A DNA stretch of 64,000 nt from Nematopogon swammerdamellus (taxonomy: Eukaryota; Arthropoda; Insecta; Lepidoptera; Adelidae): assembly GCA_946902875.1 (NCBI GenBank), contig OX336337.1, positions 1,178,001 to 1,242,000 of the forward strand, read 5' to 3'. This document shows, one piece after another, positions 54,813-64,000 of the stretch. Numbering within the stretch: position 1 is the first letter of the stretch; each line of letters opens with the position of its first letter. The position numbers were made by a program, and so were the translations under genes. A model generated the notes under the pieces. It was not told the origin of the DNA, did not search any database, and worked only from the letters and a program-made list of their open reading frames with translations.

Positions 54813-55274
54813 ATGGCAGAGGAATGCATTTCATATGTGGAGGCTTCTTCCAAGTTTCCTGCAGTGAAACGCTCCTTCGCAGAGGTAACAGCGACCTCAG
54901 TTAGCACTCACTCCTTCACGCCAAACCCCCTTCGTAGCCAGTCTTCCAGTTTTAAGCCTACGACATCTTCCAAAAAAACTACCTTTTCTCAGCCACGCTC
55001 TCGCGCTCCGCTCGCCGCTGGCTACGACAGGAAAGCCCATCAGGCCCTCCTGAGTGAAATGGCTCCACCCCCATCTCAAAATGGCTGTGCTTATCCAGCC
55101 GAAGCAATCTCTATGCAAGTACCTACCTATAACATGCAAACGCTGTTCACGGCGTTCATTCAATTTATGTCCTCCCAAAATTTTTTACCGTCCAACGCTG
55201 CCATTAACATGCCCACTCCATTGCCCATCGTGAACATTCAACCGGAACGAGACCGTTCTACAGTGGAATTGTAG
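54813..55274 (+). pseudogene. LINE-I ORF1, C-terminal part
   Basis: The ATG at 54813 opens 153 residues, MAEECISYVEASSKFPAVKR onward, rich in Ser, Thr and Pro. This is the low-complexity region that follows the CCHC zinc knuckles in I-clade gag-like ORF1 proteins; the knuckles themselves are missing. The codons before the ATG (IKAT) fit a continuing ORF1, so the ATG is internal and the element was cut during insertion. The stop at 55272-55274 overlaps the start of the ORF2 frame. Confidence 0.65.
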
Positions 55275-55620
55275 AAGTGTGTCCCGAAATAAATCTGAAG
55301 TATTGTATCTCGTTAATGAATATAAGCCAATCGTATTTGCCGCCTCGGAGACCTGGCTCAAGCCGGATTCTCGTTTTCGAGTTCCTGGCTACATCACGCT
55401 TCGGGACGACAGATGCGACGGGTATGGCGGATCTGCCCTATTCATTGACAAAAATTACCCCTATTCCATTGTCTCCCTACCTCCTCGTGGTGATGGCTTT
55501 AATGCCGTGGCCGCGACGGTGAAGGGTATCACCTTTCTTTCCATATATATTTCCCACCCATCCCCTCCCACCTTTCTTGATTTGAAATTGCTGGTCGAAC
55601 AGATGCCGAAACCTTATTTA
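55234..55620 (+). pseudogene. LINE-I ORF2, endonuclease N-terminal half
   Basis: The frame opens after a TGA at 55231-55233, overlapping the end of ORF1 in another phase, and has no early ATG. It reads VLQWNCRSVSRNKSEVLYL (Asn block) and then FAASETWLKPDSRF (Glu). YGGSALFIDKNYPYS and ISHPSPPTFLDL follow, and the piece stops at the codons PYL, where the TTAA insertion occurred. Expression of ORF2 probably depends on re-initiation or frameshift after ORF1 (inference). Confidence 0.85.
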
Positions 55621-55621
55621 A

Positions 55622-56297
55622 CCCTTTGGCTCCCAGAAGACCCGGCCGGGTCTTATGACGCGCCAATCTGATAACTCCCAGAAGACCCGGCCGGGTCTCG
55701 GCGCGGCGCGGCTCTCTATTTAATTCATAACTAATTCTACCAATTTCCTATCAAAGAACTGATTACTGGTATACATTCTTGGTTAAATTTACTAATAACT
55801 ATTATCAAACATGACTGGGCAACACATCACCTTCACACAGAATATATTTTTTGAAAATGTAAAAAAAAAAAGGCTCCCATGACGACTGACATTTCCACAG
55901 ACACTGGAATACACAGATCTTGTACCGTATTTTGTGTACCCGTATTCGAGAGTATGTCTTATTAGCTTTATTTAGAGGTATGACTCGTCTATGGAAATTA
56001 TACAGTTTTGGTCAGAAAAAACCAAAAAAAAATGTCGAGCGTGTTTTGTTTTGCCTGGAGTTCAAAAAATCGGTCTGTGCTTCTAAATAAGTGAATCCTG
56101 AAGTGTTTGGTATGACTGAACGCGCAATTTCAGTACAAAGAAGACTGAATACAGATCAGTGATGAATCGATCGATTGAGGCGGGATATTCGAATTTGTGC
56201 GGGAGCGCGCGCGCCAAAATTTTGGGTTTTTGCGCGCGGCGAAAAGGGCTGGGAGTCAACGGTACGTAAGTTTATTAAAATCGTGGGAGCTGAAGGG
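55622..56297. mobile_element. piggyBac-like non-autonomous element nested in LINE-I
   Basis: TTAA flanks both sides (55618-55621 and 56298-56301). The termini are CCCTTTGGCTCCCA (left) and, on the complementary strand, CCCTTCAGCTCCCA (right), two mismatches in 14. A TTAA target with CCC...GGG ends is diagnostic of the piggyBac superfamily. The left part repeats a 'cccagaagacccggccgggt' segment at 55628 and 55677. Its 676 bp encode no transposase. Confidence 0.85.
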
Positions 56298-56300
56298 TTA

Positions 56301-59300
56301 ATATTGGGTGACTTTAACAGTCATAGCACGGTGTGGGGCTCGTCCACCAGTGACGCATCTGGCAACAGATTGCTCGAACTGTTGGACGAGCTCAACATAT
56401 GTGTAATCAATAACGGGTCAACCACCCGTCGCTCTGCACCATTGCAAAATAAAAGTGTAGTGGACCTATCTCTGAGCACCCCTGATCTTGCTCCAGTTTT
56501 GTCGTGGAAAACTCTGAGGAGTTCCCACGGCAGTGATCATTTCCCTATTATTATAACCCTCCCATCACAATCATATTCAACTCAAAAAACCCCCTTATTA
56601 AAATATCGTTTGGATGGTGCCAACTGGGAGGACTTCGAAGCAGCCGTAGATAGGAGTGTTTTGGAACTCCCAGATGTCACACAAGACTCCCTTTTAACCT
56701 GCTACACTAAATTTAGTGACGCGTTGGTTGCTGCAGCTGATGAATCCATCCCACTCAAAAACACGTCTACGGACAGACGATCGTCGCCTCCTTGGTGGGA
56801 TCGGGACTGCACCGCGTCTGTTCGCTCACGGGCTGATGCAGAGAGACTGTACGAGGTCGACATGTCTACCTCAAATTATCTGGAGCTGCGAAAGACTGAG
56901 GCAAAAACCAGGCGCCTTCTTCTTGAGAAGAAGCGTTTGGGGTGGCGAAGGTTTTGCAGCTCCATTTCACCGTCCACTCCCTCATCAGTTGTCTGGACCA
57001 ATATTAGGAGGTATAGGGCTTCGTGGGTGGATGATGGTAGCTCTAGAGCATCGTCCCCCGCATGGAAAGACGCATTTCTGGATAAACTAGCTCCCCCATC
57101 CGTTCCTCAAATTGAGGAACTCGCCTCATCATACTCCTGTCAATCTCTCGACCCTATGGACTCCCCATATACTCTTCGTGAACTTCAAATCGTTCTTCAA
57201 TACGTCAAGGATTCAGCCCCTGGTATTGATGGAATTCCATACTCTTTTCTCGTAACGTCCAGCACAGAAACTCGAAAATATTATCTGGACATGATAAACT
57301 TGATTATTGATACTGGGCTTATTCCTGAGTCCTGGAAAACACAACTCATTATCCCCATTCTTAAACCTCACAAAGACCCAAATGATGGATCATCCTACCG
57401 CCCTATTGCTCTTTCGCCTACCCTCTTGAAAATAACTGAACACATGGTCAAAAATAGGTTGGAATGGCTTGTGGAAAGTAGAGGCCTGTTGGCGGAAAGC
57501 CAATTCGGGTTTAGGAAGGGTAAGAGTACGATGGACAGCCTCAGTATATTTACTACGGACATTCGTTTGGCCTTCAGTCGAGACGAATCAGTTGTAGCTG
57601 CCTTCTTGGATGTGTCGGCAGCCTACGACAACGTATCTCTTCCCGTCCTCAGGCATAAGATGCAAAAACTGAGGTTGCCACAGAAGATGATACAATTCAT
57701 CTGCAATCTCCTCACTCAACGCACGATCTTTCTCCGCACCAACGGGAAAGCCACTGACCCCAGAGTCATCTGGAAAGGCCTTCCCCAAGGTTCCGTCCTT
57801 AGTCCCCTCCTGTACAACATTTATACCCATGACCTGGAACAGTCCATCATCTCTCACTCCCGTATACTACAATATGCGGATGATCTTCTTATTTATTCTT
57901 CCCACAAATCAATCGTGAGGGCCTCTGGGTCCGTTGGCTATTCCATTCGATCTTTGACCTCGTGGCTAACTGCTCATGGCTTGGACCTATCCGCAGCTAA
58001 GAGCAATATAGTGGTGTTTTCAAGAAAGCGGCTCAGACCCCGTATTGATATAGTGTGCCACTCTTCCCGCATTCCCGTTCAGAACCAGGTTAAATTCCTG
58101 GGTGTCATACTGGACTCCAAAATGTCTGGAGCCCCTCATATTAACTATGTTGTAAAGAAATGTGAGCGCAACATCAAAATACTCCGCTGCCTGGCGGGAG
58201 TATGGTGGGGAGCCCACCCCTTCTCCTTAAAACTCATGTACAACGCCGTGATTCGTAGTCACTTGGACTACGGTATTTTCCTTTTAGAGCCCTGCAACAA
58301 ATCTGCATTGAGAATGCTTGACCTCGTACAGTCAAAGTCCCTCCGCATAATCACAGGCGCAATGAAATCCAGCCCAGTCAATGCTCTTCAGGTGGAATGT
58401 GTAGATCCACCCCTCCATCTACGCCGGCAATTTCTGGCAGACAGGTATTTGTTCAGAGCTAGTAGATTTTCTAATCACTCCCTGTTTCCGAAGCTAAACC
58501 TACTCGCAGAACACACTCTGAATGGGAGGTACTGGTTTAATAAACTGAAGCCCAGACTCATTCAGAGCGTCACTAGGTTTAGCAACCTTGAAGCCCCTAC
58601 CTATCGCTCTCCGACATTGCCTTTGCACGGATCGAAATATGAGGCCGTAATCTTAAAACCGAATGTAATTTTAGATTTTGGCCTTGAAAAGGACATGCCA
58701 CGCGCTGAAGAATCGTTCAAGATTATTCTTGATAGAGATTGGCACGGGTGGGATGTAATTTTTACGGATGCCTCAAAATTAACACCAAAAGGTAACGTAG
58801 GAGTTGCCGTATATAAGCCCGGAAGCAACGACTACATGCGCACTCAGTGCCCACCCGAGTCCTCGGTCTATACGGGCGAGTGTATGGCTCTACTGGAGGC
58901 TGTCAGATTTGTGTCCCTCTCCGACACACTGGAACGGACCATAATTTTCTCAGATTCCCGCAGTTCTCTTCAGGCATTGGTACAGAACCCATTCAATTGC
59001 CAAATTCATAATCCCATAGTTCTATGTATTAAAGATACATTACTCACCTTAGGTCAAAAACAACTTGTTTTTGCCTGGATACCTTCACATACCGGCATTC
59101 GAGGCAATGAGCGTGTAGACGCTCTAGCCAAGGAGGCGGTGGTGTGTGGAGATAGGGCTCCGTTCATTAATTTTCCCCATGATTTGTTGGCACTCCCAAA
59201 AACATACCTTCATGATTCCTGGTCCGATGAATGGTCCGTGTCCAGTCGAGCGAGAGGGTCTTACTATGCCACCATTCAGCGGGTCATACCCGCAAAGCCA

Positions 59301-59627
59301 TGGTTTTTTAAAATTACGGCTAATAAAAAGGAAACCTCAGTTCTGTGCCGAATGAGAATTGGACACTGCTGCACTCCAGTGCATCTAGCCCGACTTCGTA
59401 TACTTGACTCATCAATCTGCGAGTGCGGACTGGACGAAGGAACCCTAGACCATATCCTCTTTGGTTGTCCAATTACCCTCGCGGTTAATTCCCCTCCGTT
59501 ATATGCCACTTTACATTTGTTTAAAGTCCCACTTCCTACTAACATACAAACGATACTGTATACTAACAATTCCCATGTTATAAAATATATATTAAAATTT
59601 ATAAAATGTAATGACGTAAGACTGTAA
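56301..59627 (+). pseudogene. LINE-I ORF2, endonuclease C-terminal half, RT, RNase H
   Basis: Codons resume ILGDFNSHSTVWGSS (Asp/Asn of the endonuclease) and reach the HGSDHFP active-site block. Reverse transcriptase follows: SAPGIDGIPYSF, YRPIALSP, FLDVSAAYDNV, KGLPQGSVLSPLLYNIY and the catalytic LQYADDLLIYS. RNase H is then seen as IFTDASK, TGECMALLEA, FSDSRSSLQAL and AWIPSHTGIRGNERVD, including the acidic residues and the His needed for catalysis. A terminal CRMRIGHC, then CECGLDEGTLDHILFGCP, is the zinc-knuckle-like end. The TAA stop is at 59625-59627. No internal stop or shift; the frame extends upstream to 56175 inside the insert only by chance. Confidence 0.92.
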
Positions 59628-59891
59628 TTAATTATATATAAATATATGTATAATGTTTTAGTTATTTATTTTCATCTTCTTATTTACAACTAAGTATGTG
59701 TCTTCCAGAATTTGTGCATGCAAACTAGTAACTTCAAATGCTTCGTTCCTTTCAACATTATTTTGTTTTATTATATTATAAAAAATAATCACAAATTTAT
59801 ACCGTGCAACTCCATCACTGGATACTGGCAGTAATAAACGAATTTCCTATTCGTTTGGTTGCCACTATTTAAAAAAAGAAGAAGAAGAAGA
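59628..59891 (+). repeat. LINE-I 3' UTR and (AAG)n tail
   Basis: AT-rich 3' UTR ending in 'aaaaaaagaagaagaagaag' at 59872-59891, immediately before the target duplication. Confidence 0.8.
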
Positions 59892-59903
59892 AGGATATAA
59901 CCA

Positions 59904-60270
59904 CTGCGTTTATACCTACTTTTCGCCAGGAAATCAGCATTTTCTGCATGCATGCATTTTCCTTTTCGTTTCCTCGTACGCCGATGTGAGATGGTTTCCA
60001 AATAAATTCAATAGTAAAACCTAGGAGTTAATTTCGAGAACAATATCTCTGATGGTGTGACTATATGGAGTACAGGGTTTTAGCGTTATGTTTCGTGTTT
60101 TCTATGGTTTTTAGAACGCTCATGCTGTCACTGACAATGCAATGACCCATAACTTCTGGTGATGTACTTCAGCGCTTGGAGTAAGGCTAATTGCCTCGGT
60201 GGCGTTTAAATTTATATATTACTATATATTTGTTTATAAATAAACAGGTAGGTACATGTAGTTATGTTTA
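59904..60270. other. No recognised gene
   Basis: Unassigned. Confidence 0.5.
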
Positions 60271-60275
60271 TTTAT

Positions 60276-60495
60276 ATTGTTTTAAATCAAAGCAGCTTTA
60301 CTCACGGTTTCACTCCGAGCTATGTGGCTCGACGTTTCGGGCCAAGCGTATGGCCCATCTTCATGAGCACTCTGCCTAGTGCGACGGTGACTAGGCAGAG
60401 TGCTCATGAAGATGGGCCATACGCTTGGCCCGAAACGTCGAGCCACATAGCTCGGAGTGGAACCGTGAGTAAAGCTGCTTTGATTTTAAAACAAT
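60276..60495. repeat. Palindromic pair of Penelope-like terminal motifs
   Basis: The left arm 60276-60380 and right arm 60390-60495 are inverted copies with one substitution and one 1-bp indel, around 'gcgacggtg'. Each arm contains, in the outward order of a Penelope-like 3' end, CTCATGA, a GGGCC/GGCCC hairpin, GAAA and CGTCGAG. This is the same order of parts as the hammerhead-like motif at 13230-13271, but with G changed to C in the first core block and four extra bases before the stem. Confidence 0.7.
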
Positions 60496-60964
60496 GTCTA
60501 ACAACCACGGTAATTTAAAAACCCATACATAGATGTTTATTTATATTCAATAAAATAAGTTTTATTTCAATATAATACGTAATCAATTATAATAACAATG
60601 AAAAAAAAATACTAAAATTAACACCTATTAAATAGAAAAAAATTCATCCATCTCCGCCGACTCCCCTACCGTACCCAATCTATAAAAAAGTTTTTTGAGA
60701 AATTATGAATTTTGTTAATTTATGTGGAAACAACATCGCTTCGCAGGCGTCACTGTAAGCCATACACATAATTTGGGTCAGTAGAGAGAGGAAAATGAAG
60801 CATGTGACTAGTTTTCTGCAAGGAAGGACTCACCGATGAATAAAATTACAATAATAAGATCCGTTATGTATGACGTGCGGCTGGGAAACGTGGATTCTGA
60901 CATCCGCTTTTCAAACCTTCTAATATTTTAGCTAGGTTATTTGTAACATTTAACCGCTCAGTCG

Positions 60965-61105
60965 TTGAATACCATATTCTCAAAACACCACATTCACCAA
61001 AGACCACATTCGCATAACACCATATTCGCAAATCACCACATTCGCATAACACCACATTCGCATAATACCACATTCTCTAAACATGATATTCTCAAAAAAG
61101 GTGAA
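60965..61105 (+). repeat. Inverted minisatellite arm, left
   Basis: Degenerate units of about 17 bp such as 'accacattcgcataacacc' and 'catattctcaaaacacca'. The reverse complement of this series ends the window at 63890-64000. Confidence 0.75.
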
Positions 61106-61171
61106 AAAGTATAACTGGGGCAAAAAATTTTGATTGTAAAAACGAATACATCATCCTGGCCGATGAATTAT

Positions 61172-61236
61172 TTCCTTGGGAGAGGCCTATGTCCAGCAGT
61201 GGACCGATACAGGCTGATAATGATGATGATGATGAT
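61172..61236 (+). mobile_element. RTE 3' end stub with (GAT)n tail
   Basis: 'gagaggcctatgtccagcag', then 'gatacaggctgataatgatg' and (GAT)n, matching the end of the RTE copy at 21345-21396. Confidence 0.85.
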
Positions 61237-61561
61237 ATGAATAATAATGACAATGTCACATATTATTCTTATTCCATCAAAGCCCAGCATGTACCAGTTC
61301 ATATCACTGATAAAGGAAGCCAAATTACAAAATATAAAATTTAAAAAAATTATTTACATTGTCCTGACATAAAAAGAAAATAATAAGTATAGTCAACGAT
61401 TGTGTAAGAAAAACAATCTGTATTCAAGTGTGTTTGAAACGCTTATGTGAAATTAAGTAGTAATAATTAAGAATAATTTGTTTTTGTTTAAGAATAATTT
61501 CTGTTTCTTTTGATATTCCGTTTTTAATGAACAAATGAAATAATACAGAAAACTCCAAAGT

Positions 61562-61725
61562 CGCTTGGTGCAGGCACTGAAATCTCTCTATGAGGGTTCT
61601 AGGGCTTGCGTCAGGATAAACGGGGCATACACCGACTGGTTTGACATCTCTAGAGGGGTCAGACAGGGGTGTGTGGCGTCACCTTGGCTGTTCAATCTAT
61701 TCATGGACAGCTGCTTGGCTGATCT
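61562..61725 (+). pseudogene. LINE-E reverse transcriptase, piece 1
   Basis: Reads ALKSLYEGSRACVRINGAY, then FDISRGVRQGCVASPWLFNL and FMDSCLADL. The RQGC-SPWLFN block is the RT motif before the catalytic YADD. It ends exactly at the SINE-C insertion. Confidence 0.88.
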
Positions 61726-62124
61726 TTTTTTTTTTTGTTATCCTGTATGGGTGGCTGAGTCGGAGGGGCCAAAGCGCATGCTCCGACCAGCCAATATCAC
61801 CTCCGAGAAGGTAGGTGCCATACCGGAGACTTCCCTGGATTGCTGGCTATACTGGACTAGAGAACACAGCCGAGGCTGCTGTGCGGCCATCTTACATCCA
61901 GTACGGTGGTACCAACCCAGTCGGCTACAATTTGAGCCTACCACCTAGTAAGGGGCAAGGGAAGGGACCTACAGTTTTACACCGGTTCCGAACGGTGAAG
62001 CAGCAGGTGTAGGTATGCACGTAAATTTTTTCCTCAGAAAAAACTCATTGGTACACGCCGATCGGATTCGAACCTCGGACCTCTCACATGAGAAGCCGAT
62101 GCCCAAACCACTCGGCCACCCGCC
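61726..62124 (-). mobile_element. SINE-C, full length, nested in LINE-E
   Basis: Target duplication GCTGATCT at 61718-61725 and 62125-62132. Read on the minus strand, the head at 62124-62040 has 'ggtggccgagtggtttgggc' (A-box) and 'gaggttcgaatccgatcgg' (B-box), with the paired 'ggcttctcatgtgagagg' region of a Leu/Ser-type tRNA. Body and poly(A) follow. This is the only complete SINE-C in the window. Confidence 0.92.
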
Positions 62125-62132
62125 GCTGATCT

Positions 62133-62679
62133 GAAAGAATATGATTGTGGGTTAAGAATGGATGAGTTAGTTGTCAAATGCCTCTTGTACGCCGACGATC
62201 AAGTGATACTTGCGTCGTCGGTGGGCGAGCTGCAAGACATGGTAACTGTTATGGTTGAAGCATTTAAAAGGAAGGGAATGAAAGTGAATGTAAACAAGAC
62301 GAAAGTAATGGTACTGGAAAGGAATGAAATAGTGTCCGAATGCGATGTAAGGATTGGGAATGAGAGACTGGAGCAAGTGAACGAATTCGTATATCTGGGG
62401 AATATGTTCACGCGGGATGGAAAATGTGAAGGAGATGTAGAAAAGAGAGTGAAAGCCGGCAACCAAGTGAATGGAGCGTTGCACGCTATTATGAGCAGCC
62501 AAAGCATGTCACCTAGGGCACGTTTGGCTGTCCATGGTGGAGTGCTGGCCCCTACACTTATGTACGGGAGTGAAAGTTGGGCATGGCAGAAGAAGCATGA
62601 AAGCAGGATTAATGCTGTGGAAATGCGCGCGTTGAGGAGTATGTGTGGAGTTACAATGAAAGATAGATTGAGAAAAAAT
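62133..62679 (+). pseudogene. LINE-E reverse transcriptase, piece 2 (catalytic)
   Basis: Reads VKCLLYADDQVILASSVGEL (catalytic YADD), KRKGMKVNVNKTKVMV, VNEFVYLGNMFTRDGKCE, APTLMYGSESWAWQKKHE and MRALRSMCGVTMKDRLRKN. It ends at the family-F insertion. The surviving RT half and thumb-like region are intact. Confidence 0.9.
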
Positions 62680-63091
62680 ATAAAAACCGCCTTCAAAAAT
62701 GTATGAAATAAAAAAATAAAAATCGAACCCTAGAGTTGAAGGCGGTCGGTTATTTTTGCTTGCTTTAGCACCACCGCCTTCAACTCTAGGGCTCGATTTT
62801 TATTTTTTTATTTCATACATTTTTGAAGGCGGTTTTTATATTTTTTTAAATAGTTTTTTATTTCACAGTTTTTTTAGTAATTTTTATTTGCTATTAATGT
62901 ACTCGGCGGTACTCTCGCTTTCCAATCCGATCTTGACCAAAAAAAAAATGGGACCACCTTGGAGCTAGACTGAACCGAACACAAAAAGAATCATCGAAAT
63001 CGGTTCACAATTGGGGAAGATATTGCTGAACATACATAAAAAAAAATACATACAGCCGAACATAGAACCTCCTCCTTTTTTTAAGTCGGTT
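62680..63091 (+). mobile_element. Family-F element with internal palindrome, nested in LINE-E
   Basis: Flanked by AAAT (62676-62679 and 63092-63095). The first 160 bp form an inverted repeat ('aaaaccgccttcaaaaatg' ... 'catttttgaaggcggttttt'), with 'tcggttatttttgcttgctt' near the centre. The right end reads 'taagtcggttaaat'. It matches the 10995-11300 repeat. Confidence 0.75.
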
Positions 63092-63095
63092 AAAT

Positions 63096-63308
63096 AGTGT
63101 AGTGCGAGAGCGCTGTGGGCTGAAAGAAGATATAGTGACAAGGATTGAGAAAGGGATGCTTCGGTGGTTCGGTCATGTTGGAAGAATGGATGATAGGAGA
63201 CTAACGAAAGAAATTTATGAAGCAAATGTGAGTGGAAGAGTCGGGAAGGGTCGCCCTAGACGCACTTACCTGGACCAGATCGGGCATGTGCTCAAAAAGG
63301 GGCAAGTG
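63096..63308 (+). pseudogene. LINE-E C-terminal region, piece 3
   Basis: Reads [40 protein letters not shown] and [20 protein letters not shown], ending with codons for QV at the SINE-B insertion. Confidence 0.9.
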
Positions 63309-63641
63309 TACCGTGTGGGGCCGGTACTTTAAAAGAATAGCCCCACTGCATCTCTCCCCGTGCATGTCGTAAAAGGCGACTAAGGGATTTGACTCCCTTC
63401 TTATATTACTAGGTGGTAGGGTTTCACCCGCCCGGGTTGGTACCACCGCACTGAATGAAAGGTCGGTCGAAACGGCTATGTAAATAGTTTGTGTTTTCCG
63501 TCCAGTTCAGTGTAGCCGGCACGACCGAAGGGAAGCACTGACGTGGCACCAAGTTCACCCGGTGTTATGGGCTGACATCACGGATGTTGTAGGTGATGTA
63601 GCCAACCGTGTCAGTTTCAATAAAAAAAAAAAAAAAAAAAA
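63309..63641 (+). mobile_element. SINE-B, full length, nested in LINE-E
   Basis: Target duplication AAGTG (63304-63308 and 63642-63646). Head 'taccgtgtggggccggtact', body 'cgcccgggttggtaccaccg', tail 'ggtgatgtagccaaccgtgt', and poly(A) of about 22. This is the best complete SINE-B, and the long pure A-run suggests it is among the youngest inserts here. Confidence 0.92.
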
Positions 63642-63646
63642 AAGTG

Positions 63647-63775
63647 CCTAGTACCCGTAACCGACGAGCATGCATGAAGAACATTATGGGAGTGGAAGAG
63701 GCGGCAGAGGTGTGTCAGGATCGTGGCACGTGGAGATCCGTTGTCTCTGCCTACCCCACCGGGAAACAGGCGTGA
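63647..63775 (+). pseudogene. LINE-E C-terminus, piece 4
   Basis: Continues PSTRNRRACMKNIMGVEEAA and EVCQDRGTWRSVVSAYPTGK to a TGA at 63773-63775, followed by 12 bp to the 3' end of the element. Confidence 0.88.
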
Positions 63776-63889
63776 CGCTATGTATGTAACTCCAAAGTTT
63801 CATTTTGAGAAATTCCCACTATGCTACAAAAGAGTAGATTACTATAGAATCTATATCTGATAATGTTGAAGACTTTACTTTGAATGTGG

Positions 63890-64000
63890 TATCATAAGAA
63901 TATTGTGTTATGCGAATGTGGTCTTATAAGATTATGACGTTTTGAGAATATCATGTTTTGAGAATATGATGTTTTGAGATTATGGTGTTTTGAGAATATG
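63890..64000 (-). repeat. Inverted minisatellite arm, right (cut by the window end)
   Basis: Reverse complement of the 60965-61105 series in the same order ('gttatgcgaatgtggtctta', 'gagaatatcatgttttgaga', 'atggtgttttgagaatatg'). Confidence 0.75.

Larger units (their letters stand above)
54776..59891 (+). mobile_element. LINE-I: I-clade non-LTR retrotransposon with 12-bp target duplication
   Basis: Flanked by 'aggatataacca' at 54764-54775 and 59892-59903. It contains the end of ORF1, a complete ORF2 (endonuclease, reverse transcriptase, RNase H, terminal zinc knuckle) and a 3' UTR ending in (AAG)n. RNase H together with an APE endonuclease places it in the I group. It is 5' truncated within ORF1, and a piggyBac-like insert interrupts ORF2. 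The good frame preservation suggests a fairly recent copy. Confidence 0.9.
61562..63787 (+). mobile_element. LINE-E: non-LTR retrotransposon with three nested insertions
   Basis: Bounded by the 11-bp duplication 'aactccaaagt' (61551-61561 and 63788-63798). Coding pieces are 61562-61725, 62133-62679, 63096-63308 and 63647-63775, all in one continuous frame once the inserts and one copy of each target duplication are disregarded. It is 5' truncated: only the latter half of the reverse transcriptase and the C-terminus remain. Fragments of the same family occur at 24990-25162, 31735-31830 and 32325-32510. Confidence 0.9.

Noticed and set aside
56175..56300. Protein start of the large LINE-I frame at 56175
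   Set aside because: These 42 codons are the right end of the piggyBac-like insert, open by chance; the endonuclease continues from 55620.
62040..62124. tRNA-Leu/Ser gene on the minus strand
   Set aside because: A- and B-boxes are present, but the sequence is the head of a SINE with body, poly(A) and target duplication, so it is not a functional tRNA gene.

Overview
This is a transposon-dense stretch of an insect genome, most likely a moth or butterfly. The evidence is the recurring terminal motif built around 'gcccgcggcttcgctcg', which is typical of lepidopteran interspersed repeats. Also typical are the many AT-rich short elements, the non-LTR retrotransposons of several clades, and the 5S/tRNA-type SINEs. 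I see no bacterial features, no rRNA operon and no free-standing tRNA gene. The names used below (LINE-A, LINE-E, LINE-I, SINE-A, -B, -C, -D and so on) are local labels, not database names.

One host gene is supported, on the minus strand at about 43.4-49.1 kb. It has a 4.9-kb exon (49100-44174) bounded by a good splice acceptor and donor, then a 616-bp intron, then a phase-matched last exon (43557-43431). The model encodes about 1,679 residues, including a cysteine-rich block that resembles the conserved domain of MGA-type chromatin proteins and four 44-residue tandem repeats.

Layout. 0-6 kb: an RTE fragment, a SINE inside a SINE, a tandem trio of a lepidopteran repeat, and a foldback element. 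6.2-10.4 kb: LINE-A (Jockey/CR1 group, minus strand), whose 988-codon ORF2 is split only by a SINE tail and whose ORF1 remnant carries an FP-type C-terminal domain. 10.6-13.6 kb: repeat fragments and a 5'-truncated Penelope-like element with a hammerhead-like motif and 15-bp target duplication. 14-28 kb: SINE and LINE fragments, including an RTE copy (19995-21396) and two related CR1/Jockey-group LINE ends with nested insertions. 28-44 kb: mostly non-coding, with foldback, hAT-type and other inverted-repeat elements, a 55-bp minisatellite and decayed RT fragments. 49-54 kb: foldback elements, hammerhead-like remnants and an inverted minisatellite. 54.8-59.9 kb: LINE-I (I clade, with RNase H), 5'-truncated but with ORF2 intact apart from a TTAA-flanked piggyBac-like insertion. 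60-64 kb: an inverted pair of Penelope-like ends, then LINE-E holding three nested insertions and itself lying between inverted minisatellite arms.

The window's main interest is its insertion history. Removing the inserts at 8374-8470, 55622-56297, 61726-62124, 62680-63091 and 63309-63641, each with one copy of its duplicated target, puts the host retrotransposon reading frames back in register. This gives a clear relative order of transposition events.
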